64,000 nt of DNA from Clostridium_AM sp900759715 (GCA_900759715.1 CAAEXF010000044.1:1-64000), one strand, 5' to 3'; positions 52,960 through 60,861 are shown, counted from the first letter of the stretch. Notes: generated by a model not told the origin, from the sequence alone. Translations and numbers: made by a program.

Positions 52960-53526
52960 ATGAAAAAAGGTTTTAGCGTGTTTACTTGCTCTATATTAGT
53001 AGTTTCTTTATTAGGTATAACTGGATGTGAAAAGAAGGACAAGACAAGTCTAAATAATAAGGAAAAAGAAAAGAAAATAGTTTTGTCTAAGGAAAAAGAA
53101 AACACTTTAGACTTAAATATTTACTTTGATTCTTCTAAAAATGTTAATACTCCTGAAATTGCACAAGAAGAAAGAGTTTTAAAACGATATGAAATTCTTG
53201 GAGAAACCATAATTGGAGAAATTATAAAAGGACCATCAGTAAGTAGTAAGCTAAATCCTGTTTTACCTAAAGATACAAGAGTCCTAAGTTTTTCCATTAA
53301 AGACAATATTGCTTTTGTAAATTTTAGCAAGGAAGCAAACATTCCCATGACTTCTTCAAAAGAAGAAGCTTGCTTAAAAAGCATAATTTGGTCACTTTCC
53401 CAGCTTACATCTGTTGAAAAAGTTAAAATTTTAGTAGAAAATAAAGATACAGGGATTTGGGGAGAACACTTTGACTTATCAAAACCAATAGGAAAGGATG
53501 ACATCCAAAATGCCAAAAGAAATTAA
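52960..53526 (+). CDS. GerMN-domain lipoprotein
   Basis: This 188-residue protein has lipobox LGITGC and a lysine-rich linker. A GerMN domain follows at about 75-180 (LGETIIGEIIKGPSVSSKLN, RVLSFSIKDNIAFVNFSKEA). GerM proteins act in spore cortex or germination, and others in vegetative envelopes. The start at ATG 52960 gives a normal lipoprotein signal; an ATG 12 nt earlier lacks an RBS. The gene overlaps the next by 17 nt. Confidence 0.85.
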   Translation: MKKGFSVFTCSILVVSLLGITGCEKKDKTSLNNKEKEKKIVLSKEKENTLDLNIYFDSSKNVNTPEIAQEERVLKRYEILGETIIGEIIKGPSVSSKLNPVLPKDTRVLSFSIKDNIAFVNFSKEANIPMTSSKEEACLKSIIWSLSQLTSVEKVKILVENKDTGIWGEHFDLSKPIGKDDIQNAKRN

Positions 53527-53662
53527 ATATTGTTGTGAAAATCACGTAGATATAGCATTTGATGACTTTTTAGTAGAGAACGAAACCTTTCCTAACTTAG
53601 AAAAATGCGAAAATGAGCAATGTAGCTATTGCAATAATACAGCTAAATATGTATTAACATAA
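53510..53662 (+). CDS. CxxH/CxxC small protein (BA_5709-like)
   Basis: This 50-residue protein has CCENH near the start and CSYC near the end, matching the CxxH/CxxC family that lies between walJ-type and rlmH genes in Bacillus. It is likely to be a small zinc-binding protein of unknown role. It overlaps the GerMN gene in another frame, with AAAGGATGA upstream of ATG 53510. It was too short for many gene callers. Confidence 0.82.
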   Translation: MPKEIKYCCENHVDIAFDDFLVENETFPNLEKCENEQCSYCNNTAKYVLT

Positions 53663-53783
53663 ATAAAATAAACTTGATTAGTATAAATATCAAAAATTAT
53701 TGAAAAATGTTATAATTTCTATTATAATAATCAAGTGGTATATTTTCAAAATTAGTAATATATTAGCAAAAGGAGAATAAACT

Positions 53784-54281
53784 ATGAGTTTGTATAAAAA
53801 TTGGACAGATATGGTCATAGATTTTGTTAAAACTAGAGGAGAAGCTGAATTCTGGAAAGAATATGGTTCAATTGAAAAACATATTTATACAAGAATCTTA
53901 GCTGAACATAAAGATACTGTAAGCGGTTCAATAAAGGACTTAGCAAGCAGATATGAAACTACAACAATCTTTTTCATGGGATTCCTAGATGGAATAAATG
54001 ATAGTCTTGAAGAATCTCTTGACCTTGAAAGCTTAGAGGAAGATTCTGATATATCCGTAAAAATTAACTTTGAAAAGTTATATTTTAATATGTTAGATGC
54101 TAAAGCTGACTATTTATATGGTCTTCCACAATGGGAATCTATATTCTCACCAGAAAAGAGAAAAGAAATTCGTCAACAATGGGTTGCTTCAAAAACTGTT
54201 GTAAATAAAAACAAAGTTGGAAGAAACGATTCTTGTCCATGTGGAAGTGGCAAAAAGTACAAAAATTGTTGCGGAAAATAG
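53784..54281 (+). CDS. SEC-C metal-binding domain protein
   Basis: This 165-residue protein has a helical body (about 1-135) with an acidic stretch (DSLEESLDLESLEEDSDISV). A C-terminal SEC-C zinc motif follows, VGRNDSCPCGSGKKYKNCCG, the same as in SecA. The function is unknown; SEC-C may bind SecB or ribosomes. It has an RBS AGGAG before ATG 53784 and its own terminator. Confidence 0.85.
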   Translation: MSLYKNWTDMVIDFVKTRGEAEFWKEYGSIEKHIYTRILAEHKDTVSGSIKDLASRYETTTIFFMGFLDGINDSLEESLDLESLEEDSDISVKINFEKLYFNMLDAKADYLYGLPQWESIFSPEKRKEIRQQWVASKTVVNKNKVGRNDSCPCGSGKKYKNCCGK

Positions 54282-54299
54282 TACTTAATTCTTAAATTA

Positions 54300-54329
54300 A
54301 ATCCTTACACTACTGTGTAAGGATTTTTT
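54300..54329 (+). terminator. Terminator after SEC-C gene
   Basis: AATCCTTACAC-TACT-GTGTAAGGATT is followed by TTTT, 18 bp after the stop codon. Confidence 0.9.
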
Positions 54330-54439
54330 GATATCAGTAAATAGTCTTTAAGACGTTAGCATTTATTGCTATGATTAAATTTTTGCAAGCTTATATAGAA
54401 TAAGTACTTAATTTTAATTAACAAATTGGAGGTAAACTT

Positions 54440-54919
54440 ATGAACATATCCACAATATGCGTCGGCAAACTTAAAGAAAAATATTTAAAACAAGCCATAG
54501 ATGAATATTCAAAACGTCTATCAAGATATTGTAAATTAGAGATTATAGAAGTTCCCGATGAAAAAACTCCTGATAATGCCTCTGAAAAGGAAGAACTTTT
54601 AATAAAAGAGAAAGAAGGTTTAAATATTCTAAAGCATGTGAAAGATAACATGTTTGTAGTAACATTAGACCTTAAGGGTAAAATGCTCTCCTCTGAAGAG
54701 CTAGCAGGCTTTATAAAGGAATCTGGAATTAAAGGTAATAGTAATATAGCTTTTGTAATAGGCGGGTCTCTTGGGCTTTCTAAAGCTGTTTTAGATAGAG
54801 CAGATTTTAGCCTTTGTTTTTCCAAAATGACTTTTCCACATCAGCTTATGAGGGTTATTCTGCTTGAGCAGGTTTACAGGGGGTTTAGAATAATTAATGG
54901 CGAGCCGTACCACAAGTAA
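54440..54919 (+). CDS. rlmH: 23S rRNA (pseudouridine1915-N3)-methyltransferase RlmH
   Basis: This 159-residue SPOUT methyltransferase has NISTICVGKLKEKYLKQAID at the N terminus. Signature parts are FVVTLDLKGKMLSSEELAGF, the knot FVIGGSLGLSKAVL, and the C-terminal EQVYRGFRIINGEPYHK. It methylates helix 69 of 23S rRNA. The start follows GGAGGT. It is the last conserved core gene before the accessory agr segment. Confidence 0.97.
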   Translation: MNISTICVGKLKEKYLKQAIDEYSKRLSRYCKLEIIEVPDEKTPDNASEKEELLIKEKEGLNILKHVKDNMFVVTLDLKGKMLSSEELAGFIKESGIKGNSNIAFVIGGSLGLSKAVLDRADFSLCFSKMTFPHQLMRVILLEQVYRGFRIINGEPYHK

Positions 54920-55070
54920 GGTTGGTTTTAATGAGAAATTGCCAAGAACAAGGCTGTCAACAGTTAAATATAACCCCAAAATGTATCAGTACCCATCTCA
55001 AAAGCCTGTTAGTTGAGACACAGGTTAATATGAGAGGGCACCTAAAGAGGAAAGAATTTTTAATTATCTA

Positions 55071-55208
55071 TTGATTTATTTCCAAAATTTATGATATAAT
55101 AGTTGAGTGAGTGGATTGCGGAACTGCGCAATTTGCTTATGGCATTAGAAATAATTGTGTTTAGATGCAATAGGAAGCTTGGCAGAGCTACTTATTGCAT
55201 TCTTTTTT
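55071..55208 (+). ncRNA. Candidate antisense RNA, promoter 55071-55100
   Basis: TTGATT (55071-55076) and TATAAT (55095-55100) are 18 bp apart. A terminator (ATGCAATA-AGCT / AGCT-TATTGCAT at 55165-55200, then CTTTTTT) follows about 100 nt later. The predicted RNA of about 100 nt is convergent with the small membrane-peptide gene and overlaps its last codons. Its 5' end (AGTGAGTGGATTGC, 55106-55119) nearly repeats the 5' region of the facing transcript. This layout matches antitoxin RNAs of the RatA/SR4/RCd type. A 28-codon frame inside it ends beyond the terminator and was not accepted. Confidence 0.55.
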
Positions 55209-55373
55209 GTCAATACTTAATGTGATTTCAGAGGAAAGCTCGTCTTCTTTTAAAGTTGTTTTTGATTGAAACAACGCTTTCATTATTTCCTGTTTGTAGC
55301 AAAAACCAAGCAGCATAGCAACAATTCCCAGCATTGTAATACATAGAATAGTAATAATAAAATTTAGATTCAC
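55188..55373 (-). CDS. Small single-span membrane peptide, candidate type I toxin
   Basis: This 61-residue peptide starts at GTG with AAAGGAG upstream. One hydrophobic helix spans residues 4-25 (NFIITILCITMLGIVAMLLG) and is followed by a charged tail (KQEIMKALFQSKTTLKEDEL). Bacterial type I toxins such as TxpA and those of C. difficile have this plan, and the facing RNA supports it. It is divergent from the LytTR regulator gene, so an alternative is an agr-regulated peptide effector. It resembles no protein I can name. Confidence 0.6.
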   Translation of the reverse strand: MNLNFIITILCITMLGIVAMLLGFCYKQEIMKALFQSKTTLKEDELSSEITLSIDKKECNK

Positions 55374-55408
55374 AAGACCACACTCCTTTTATAAATATAT
55401 GGATAGGT

Positions 55409-55422
55409 GCAATCCGCTCACT
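55409..55422 (-). repeat. Inverted copy of the antisense-RNA 5' end
   Basis: GCAATCCGCTCACT is complementary (13 of 14) to AGTGAGTGGATTGC at 55106-55119. In the peptide mRNA, this 5' segment could pair with its own 3' extension, or with the equivalent region of the facing RNA's complement. Confidence 0.6.
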
Positions 55423-55439
55423 TCTTGAATAGAGTTTAG

Positions 55440-55483
55440 AAAATAATATATGTTTGTAGCTTAATTGTAGCATATATTATTTT
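55440..55483. promoter_or_regulatory. Inverted plus direct repeat between divergent genes
   Basis: Arms AAAATAATATATG / CATATATTATTTT (13 bp) flank two direct copies of TTGTAGC (55454-55460 and 55465-55471), spaced 11 bp, one helical turn. On the minus strand, one copy reads TACAATTAAG, close to the AgrA box TACAGTTAAG. It may be the site of the adjacent LytTR regulator. The minus-strand promoter here looks weak, as expected for activator dependence. Confidence 0.45.
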
Positions 55484-55642
55484 AGAACATATTGAACATT
55501 GCATGAAAACTCCAGTTTTTGTTATTAATTTCTGTAAATATTTAATTTAGTTAAATAAAATATTCAATTTTGGGAAGGTATTTCCAAACGGATATAGAAT
55601 ATTTAATTAAGAATAAATTAATACAAAGGGGCATGATACTAT

Positions 55643-56407
55643 ATGTACAATATATTAATTTTAGAAGACGATTGTATTCAGTTGAAAACCCTGTCAGAGA
55701 TTATAAAACAATCAGGAGACATGTATCAAGTATATGAAACCACCAATGCTACAGAGGCTTTTAAAATAGCTCAGCAAAAGATGATTGATCTTTTCTATGT
55801 CGATATTAATTTAAAAAATGAATCAGGTCTTAAATTTGCTCTTGAAATAAGAAAAATAGAAAGATATAGACTAAACTGGATAATATTTGTAACAATCTAC
55901 AAGGAGTATATGCTTTCAGCTTTTAAGAAAGTTCACTGTTATGATTATATATTAAAGCCTTATAATAAGGAAAATATCCAAGGAATAACAAAGCTTTTGC
56001 TGTCGGACAGCAGGGAACCGGCTGCTGCTACGGAAATTAGGGAGAAATTTATAATCGTTCCCATAAAGAACATCGAGGTAAAAATATTTGTTAATGAAAT
56101 AATTTTCGTGGAAGTATTTATTAGAACCTCAATAATTCATACTGTAAAAGGTTCATTCACAATAGATTATTTATCCCTTAAGAAATTAAATTCAATGATA
56201 GATGATAAGAATATCCTTCAGAGCCATAGATCCTATTTGGTTAATATAAAATATATCAATAAAATTGAAAAAACTAATAATAAAACTTCTTACAAGATTT
56301 ATTTTTATAATACTGACAAAACTGCATTATTAGGAAACAACTATAAGAAATGTATAATGAACAGGTTTAATAATGCTGTAAGTGGGGAGATAAATGAACA
56401 ATTATAA
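55643..56407 (+). CDS. agrA: AgrA-like response regulator, LytTR output
   Basis: This 254-residue regulator has a receiver domain with acidic EDD (8-10), phospho-acceptor Asp54 (LFYVDINLKNESG) and Lys in DYILKPYNK. A LytTR DNA-binding domain spans about 132-240 (FIIVPIKNIEVKIFVNEIIF, LQSHRSYLVNIKYINKI). It should control transcription in response to the partner kinase and the autoinducer. It overlaps the kinase gene by 14 nt. Unlike most agr loci, the regulator precedes the kinase and is on the opposite strand from agrBD. Confidence 0.9.
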   Translation: MYNILILEDDCIQLKTLSEIIKQSGDMYQVYETTNATEAFKIAQQKMIDLFYVDINLKNESGLKFALEIRKIERYRLNWIIFVTIYKEYMLSAFKKVHCYDYILKPYNKENIQGITKLLLSDSREPAAATEIREKFIIVPIKNIEVKIFVNEIIFVEVFIRTSIIHTVKGSFTIDYLSLKKLNSMIDDKNILQSHRSYLVNIKYINKIEKTNNKTSYKIYFYNTDKTALLGNNYKKCIMNRFNNAVSGEINEQL

Positions 56408-57659
56408 GGCATTCATCTTAATATTTCTGGAAGTAGGAAGTTTTATGCTGCTGTGGAACAGGTTTAATAAAAAATATGAAAAGAGATTATATAAAAGTGC
56501 TCTCATTGTACTTTTTACTTCAGTAGTAGTTCTAATTACAAATAATATTTATCCACCTTTGCAGTTTTTTGTTAATTACCTATTTTTATTTCTAGCTATT
56601 AAAGTGACATTTAAAAAAAATATAAAGCATTTATCATTAGAGTTCGGATTGCTTATGGCTATTTTGGGGATAATGCAACTTGCCATAATAATTATGATTA
56701 GGTTGTCTATTCAAGCCTTTATGGTGAAGGAGAATTTCATATATTCACTTATTGGCAACCTCATCTGTATACTTTTAAGCTTTTGTATCTATAAATATGT
56801 GTCTTATGAAAAGCTAACAATTTTTTTTAGGCAGGAAAGTTCTAAAATATGCTTTTTTTCCGTGAATCTTCTCATGTATATAGTTATTGCAAAGTGGACA
56901 TGGAATTTTAAAAGACATGAGTTTTTGGATGAGATTGCACTGTATCTTGTCATTCCTGTAGTATTCATCCTAGCAAACTTGTTTTTGCTTGAGTATGAGA
57001 TGAAAAATAATGAAATAAAGAAGTCACTGGAGAATTATCAGAAATACTCTCCCGTAATATCAGAGCTATTAGAGGATGTAAGAAGGAGACAGCACGATTT
57101 TAAAAATCATTTGAATACTGTTTACAGCCTTGTTCTAGTATCTGACGAAAAGAATTTAAAGGTAACCATGGCACAATATATGGATTCTCTTAATACTTCC
57201 TTGGAAAGCATGGAGAAGTTACTTCAAATAGATAATACAGTGGTAGCGGCCATTATCTACAATAAAATAAATGAGGCTGCAAAAAATAATATTGAGTTTA
57301 AGTATATTATTGAAGGAGACTATAAGCTTCCTTTTAAGGATCATGAACTTTCAGAGATTTTAAACAATCTTTTAGATAATGCTTTTGACGCTGTTTTAAA
57401 TTCAAAAAGTAATTTGAAAAAAGTGTTCTTAAATATAGGTTACCTGGAAGAGAAGTGTATTATAGAAATCGGAAATACAGGGGAAAGAATAGAGTTTAAT
57501 GATATTGGCAAGATCTTTAATGCAGGATATACTACTAAAGAAGAAAATCATCGCGGATATGGGCTGTACAATGTAAAGAAAATAGTTGAATCCTATGGAG
57601 CTAGAATTCAACTATCATTTGAAAATAACTATACAATTTTCAGCATTAAACTTTCATAG
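56394..57659 (+). CDS. agrC: AgrC-like sensor histidine kinase
   Basis: This 421-residue protein has about six membrane helices in residues 1-200 and a cytoplasmic GHKL kinase. The phospho-acceptor His234 is in RRRQHDFKNHLN, the N box is NNLLDNAFDAV (324-334), and the ATP lid is GNTGE with GYGLYNVKKIV. The motif HDFKNH is typical of AgrC/ComD-type peptide receptors. The ligand is presumably the product of agrD, 10 bp away on the other strand. Confidence 0.9.
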   Translation: MNNYKAFILIFLEVGSFMLLWNRFNKKYEKRLYKSALIVLFTSVVVLITNNIYPPLQFFVNYLFLFLAIKVTFKKNIKHLSLEFGLLMAILGIMQLAIIIMIRLSIQAFMVKENFIYSLIGNLICILLSFCIYKYVSYEKLTIFFRQESSKICFFSVNLLMYIVIAKWTWNFKRHEFLDEIALYLVIPVVFILANLFLLEYEMKNNEIKKSLENYQKYSPVISELLEDVRRRQHDFKNHLNTVYSLVLVSDEKNLKVTMAQYMDSLNTSLESMEKLLQIDNTVVAAIIYNKINEAAKNNIEFKYIIEGDYKLPFKDHELSEILNNLLDNAFDAVLNSKSNLKKVFLNIGYLEEKCIIEIGNTGERIEFNDIGKIFNAGYTTKEENHRGYGLYNVKKIVESYGARIQLSFENNYTIFSIKLS

Positions 57660-57668
57660 ATTATGGAA

Positions 57669-57812
57669 CTATTCGCCTTTTATGCATTCTGGAATTTCAG
57701 GCTCACCGAAAAAGAGGAAGGAGCCGTACCATGTAAATACAACTGAAGTTACAGAAAGGCAAAGTGCGCATAACATGTTTTTTCCCTTGAAACTGTTAAT
57801 TAATTTTTTCAT
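57669..57812 (-). CDS. agrD: AgrD-type autoinducer precursor with serine ring residue
   Basis: This 47-residue peptide was found by reading the gap after agrB. It has an amphipathic basic N terminus (MKKLINSFKGKNML), a hydrophobic core, then TWYGSFLFF and the acidic tail GEPEIPECIKGE. The tail aligns with DEVEVPKEL of S. aureus AgrD. In that alignment, the ring residue five places before the cut is Ser31 (SFLFF), not Cys. This predicts a five-residue lactone like the Ser-type peptide of S. intermedius. A strong RBS (AAGGAGG) lies before ATG 57812. The gene ends 10 bp from the agrC stop, tail to tail, and lies 35 nt after agrB. Confidence 0.88.
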   Translation of the reverse strand: MKKLINSFKGKNMLCALCLSVTSVVFTWYGSFLFFGEPEIPECIKGE

Positions 57813-57847
57813 AATGACCTCCTTATTTTCTAAGCTTATTAAAAAGT

Positions 57848-58417
57848 TTATAACTTCGGCTTTTTAACCAGCACAAGCTGTACACTTTGTATTATCATAG
57901 TGCTGAAGCCGCAGTTTACATAGGGAGTGCTTTGTAAAAACAATAAAATAATAGTCCATAAAGCTACAGACAGAGCCGCTGCAATTTTATACTGCAGCTT
58001 TTTTTTATTGTCTTTTATAGGTCTCCTTACACTACATATTGGAGCCCTAACTAAAACTATAGCAAAACTAACTATGCCAATAAGCCCATAATATACTGTC
58101 GGTAGTCTAGGACCCAATGGTGCCAGCACACTTGTGAAGATAAGCAGCAGAGCTGTTAGAAGTAAACAATTTAAAGCTCCTTTTAAGTGTACTCCACCAG
58201 CAAATACCCTAGTTGATATCAGTATGAGTAAGGAAAAACAGAAAAAATTTTGTCTATGTATTATATTAAAAAACAGTATTAGAAAAACAATTTTAAATCC
58301 TTCACTTAAAATTACACTTAAGCCATACTGTATCCTTGCTCTGTCTTTAACATTGTTGTAGGCTTCGGTACAAATGAGGGAGGTAATCTGTAAAGCCAAT
58401 TTATCTATCATTTTCAA
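57848..58417 (-). CDS. agrB: AgrB-like autoinducer-processing membrane protease
   Basis: This 189-residue polytopic protein has about five to six helices. The catalytic pair falls at His77 and Cys84 (RVFAGGVHLKGALNC), the same positions and spacing as in S. aureus AgrB. AgrB cuts the AgrD tail and forms the thiolactone or lactone ring. The start is TTG 58417 with AAGGTGG close upstream; an ATG 6 nt later (58411) is an alternative. It is transcribed first in an agrBD operon. Confidence 0.92.
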   Translation of the reverse strand: MKMIDKLALQITSLICTEAYNNVKDRARIQYGLSVILSEGFKIVFLILFFNIIHRQNFFCFSLLILISTRVFAGGVHLKGALNCLLLTALLLIFTSVLAPLGPRLPTVYYGLIGIVSFAIVLVRAPICSVRRPIKDNKKKLQYKIAAALSVALWTIILLFLQSTPYVNCGFSTMIIQSVQLVLVKKPKL

Positions 58418-58750
58418 TGCACCACCTTGAAAGTGAAAAACACTATAATTTTAAAACACATTCATTTAAAGAGGCTTGTTTATATAATGATATGATTTAA
58501 ATTACGAGTTTAGTACAATATGGAGTTAGATCTCATTAGCTGGAATATTCCCTGTTGTAGGAGGGGCACTAGAAGCAGTATGAATAATTTTTCAATTTAA
58601 ATAAGCTGTTTCAAAAGTAATTTATTACTTTTAACACAACTTATCCATTAGTTTTTTTAGAATTTTTTCTAGCTATCTGAAACTCCCCCTTAAATAACGA
58701 ACGAGTTCATTCAAAGAAGACATATGATTTATAAAATAAAAATGTTAGGA
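58418..58750. other. Intergenic region between agrB and the acyltransferase gene
   Basis: This 333-bp stretch holds the presumed agrBD promoter (no clear -35/-10 pair was picked out by eye) and a short coding-like fragment on the plus strand at 58530-58583 (ending VVGGALEAV then stop), without start or RBS. The acyltransferase terminator begins at 58735. No gene was supported. Confidence 0.55.
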
Positions 58751-58770
58751 TTATTTAACACTTTTATTTT
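58735..58770 (-). terminator. Terminator at the 3' end of the acyltransferase gene
   Basis: AAATAAAAATGTTA pairs with TTAACACTTTTATTT with one mismatch, overlapping the stop codon, and TTTTTATTTTAT follows on the minus strand. Confidence 0.75.
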
Positions 58771-60586
58771 CACTTAAAGCTTGGTCTATAAGGGATGTTA
58801 AAGCTTCAATCCCTTTAGGCTGCAAATGCACACCGTCAGATACAAAATACTCAGGATGGTCAATTGATGCAGAATACCAATCAATTAAGGTTACATTATC
58901 TCTTTCTTTAGCTTTTTTACTTAAAGCATTATTCACTTGCTTTTCCCATTGACGTGGTACACGTACATTTACTAAATAAATATGTGATTTATTAAAAGAA
59001 TTAAGCAGATTATCAATCTCTTTATCAGTAAAATAACCATTTGTTCCCAACTCAATAATAACAGCTTTATTTGCATCATTAAAAGCTGCATAAGTAGGTG
59101 CCAGCTCAATAGCTTGATTCAGTTGCCTTCCAACTTTTCCATCAATCGTGATGTTAGGATATATTTTATTAAGATTTGATGCAATATCCAGCATGACAGA
59201 ATCTCCTATAGCTAATATTTCATTGTAAGATTTAGTGGTAGATGGAGAACTTGTCTCACTTTTTTTATCAGAGCTTATATTTGAATCTTTACTTATAGAA
59301 GATTTCTCTGTATTATCGGTAATTGTTTCAGATTGAGAGGCTTTAACCTTCTCCACTTGTTGTTCAGCTTTTGTTGCAACATTGCTTACAACGCTAACTA
59401 CCACAAACACTAAAGGTATGACTACAATTGCAATCATTCTACCTAAAGATAGTCTTCTAAAGCGAAAATCATTGATTGTTAGACATCTCCTAAAAAATCC
59501 TTTAAATCCATACTTTTGTATAGGTGTTTCTATAAAACGGTATGAAAGCTCTGCAATAATAAATGTAATAGCCAGTTGCTCACATACACGCCAGCCTGTT
59601 TGATTTCCTATTTCATAAACAGGAGTACTCAAAACAATAATAGGGTAATGCCAAAGATAAATTCCATAGGATCTTTTACCAATCCAGCGTAGAGGCCTCC
59701 ATGAAAGTAAATTACCTAAATAGCTGTTAGGATTACAAACGCAAGCTATAAGTATGGCTGAATTTAAACTAAACAGAAACATACCACCCCTATATAGAAA
59801 TGTTTGATATTCATTCATGAAAACCACGCTGAGAACAAAGATAGTGAAAGTAATCATACTAGTAATATTTAATGCTTTTCTTTTTCTAACAGTAGTATTT
59901 TGTGATAAAAATCTTTTCATTGGAAAAATCATAGCCAGCCAACCGCCTATAAGTAATTCAAAAGCGCGGGTATCCGTTCCATAGTATACACGACTAGGAT
60001 CCTCACCTGGCATATACAATATACCCATTAACATAGCTGAACATACCGCTCCTATGAAAACAATGTTAGCAAACTTGGTTCGCTTTTTAAAAACCTTAAG
60101 TCCTATTATCAGAATAATAGGCCATACTATGTAGAATTGTTCTTCTATTGCTAAGGACCAAAGATTTTTAAAGGGCGAAGGTGAACCAAAACTATCGAAA
60201 TAAGAGACTTTATGAAAAATAAACCACCAATTACTTGCATAAATAATAGAAGATATTCCATCCTTCAGAACTGTAGTTATTATTTTTCGGTTAAACAGTG
60301 TCACCCACGTAAAAATGGTTATAATCATTACATAAGCAGCTGGTAGCAACCTTCTAATACGTTTAATCCAAAATTCCTTCAAACTAAAATTAAAGTCACT
60401 TCCTAGTAAAGGTAATATTTGGGATGTTATAAGATAACCAGATATAACAAAAAAGATATCAACCCCTAAAAATCCACCCATAGCCCAGCTGAATCCAAAG
60501 TGATAAGCAATAACTGCTAGTACTGCAAAGGCTCGAAGTCCATCTAATCCAGTGATATATCGACGATTCTGCATATTGTTCAACAT
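58751..60586 (-). CDS. oatA: OatA-like acyltransferase with SGNH domain
   Basis: This 611-residue protein has an N-terminal acyltransferase-3 domain with about 10-11 helices (GLDGLRAFAVLAVIAYHFGF, FLGVDIFFVISGYLIT, WSLAIEEQFYIVWP). A disordered Ser/Lys linker follows, and then an extracellular SGNH esterase-fold domain with catalytic Ser in IGDSVML and Asp-His in SDGVHLQ. OatA moves acetyl groups to O-6 of MurNAc outside the cell, giving lysozyme resistance. Some homologues modify other polymers. The start is taken at ATG 60586 (MLNNMQNRR); an ATG 12 nt upstream touches the AGGAG itself. Confidence 0.9.
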   Translation of the reverse strand: MLNNMQNRRYITGLDGLRAFAVLAVIAYHFGFSWAMGGFLGVDIFFVISGYLITSQILPLLGSDFNFSLKEFWIKRIRRLLPAAYVMIITIFTWVTLFNRKIITTVLKDGISSIIYASNWWFIFHKVSYFDSFGSPSPFKNLWSLAIEEQFYIVWPIILIIGLKVFKKRTKFANIVFIGAVCSAMLMGILYMPGEDPSRVYYGTDTRAFELLIGGWLAMIFPMKRFLSQNTTVRKRKALNITSMITFTIFVLSVVFMNEYQTFLYRGGMFLFSLNSAILIACVCNPNSYLGNLLSWRPLRWIGKRSYGIYLWHYPIIVLSTPVYEIGNQTGWRVCEQLAITFIIAELSYRFIETPIQKYGFKGFFRRCLTINDFRFRRLSLGRMIAIVVIPLVFVVVSVVSNVATKAEQQVEKVKASQSETITDNTEKSSISKDSNISSDKKSETSSPSTTKSYNEILAIGDSVMLDIASNLNKIYPNITIDGKVGRQLNQAIELAPTYAAFNDANKAVIIELGTNGYFTDKEIDNLLNSFNKSHIYLVNVRVPRQWEKQVNNALSKKAKERDNVTLIDWYSASIDHPEYFVSDGVHLQPKGIEALTSLIDQALSENKSVK

Positions 60587-60751
60587 AAAAAATACCATCT
60601 CCTTTGCTAATTGTCTTTAAAAATATTTTCAATCAATATTTATCTATCTATATGTTTTCATAATAATAGACGTAGAAGTTCCGCAAAAAGTTTTAAAAGC
60701 TCTCATATTTCGTCACAAAATGTATTCTACCACCAATTTCCAACACGAGAA

Positions 60752-60796
60752 CAATCACCAGGGACTCTTGGATACTACTAGAGTCCTTGGTGATTG
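60752..60796. repeat. 17-bp-arm hairpin upstream of oatA
   Basis: CAATCACCAGGGACTCT is complementary to AGAGTCCTTGGTGATTG apart from one G-U, with an 11-nt loop. No T run is present on either strand, so it is not a plain terminator. It lies between oatA and the amidohydrolase terminator. Confidence 0.65.
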
Positions 60797-60837
60797 CCTT
60801 TATGCTAGAAAATAAAAATATAAATAAAGAAATTAAA

Positions 60838-60861
60838 ATAGGGTGTTAGTAACACCCTATA
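60838..60861 (-). terminator. Terminator after amidohydrolase
   Basis: TAGGGTGTTA / TAACACCCTA begins at the stop codon and is followed on the minus strand by TTTTAATTTC. It is a compact intrinsic terminator. Confidence 0.85.

Noticed and set aside
54931..55074. 47-codon frame after rlmH (begins MRNCQEQGCQ)
   Set aside because: It has only a weak AAGG upstream, no recognisable domain, and composition like non-coding DNA. It also runs into the promoter of the candidate antisense RNA.
55139..55225. 28-codon frame inside the candidate antisense RNA (begins MALEIIVF)
   Set aside because: The intrinsic terminator lies inside the frame, so the message would end before the stop codon, and no RBS precedes it.
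57586..57867. 93-codon plus-strand frame overlapping the agrC end and agrD
   Set aside because: It has no RBS and is the complement of the real agrD gene. Codon pattern and conservation favour the minus strand.
58530..58583. Coding-like fragment ending VVGGALEAV before a stop codon
   Set aside because: It is only 17 codons, with an upstream in-frame stop and no start or RBS. It could be a remnant, but the evidence is too thin.
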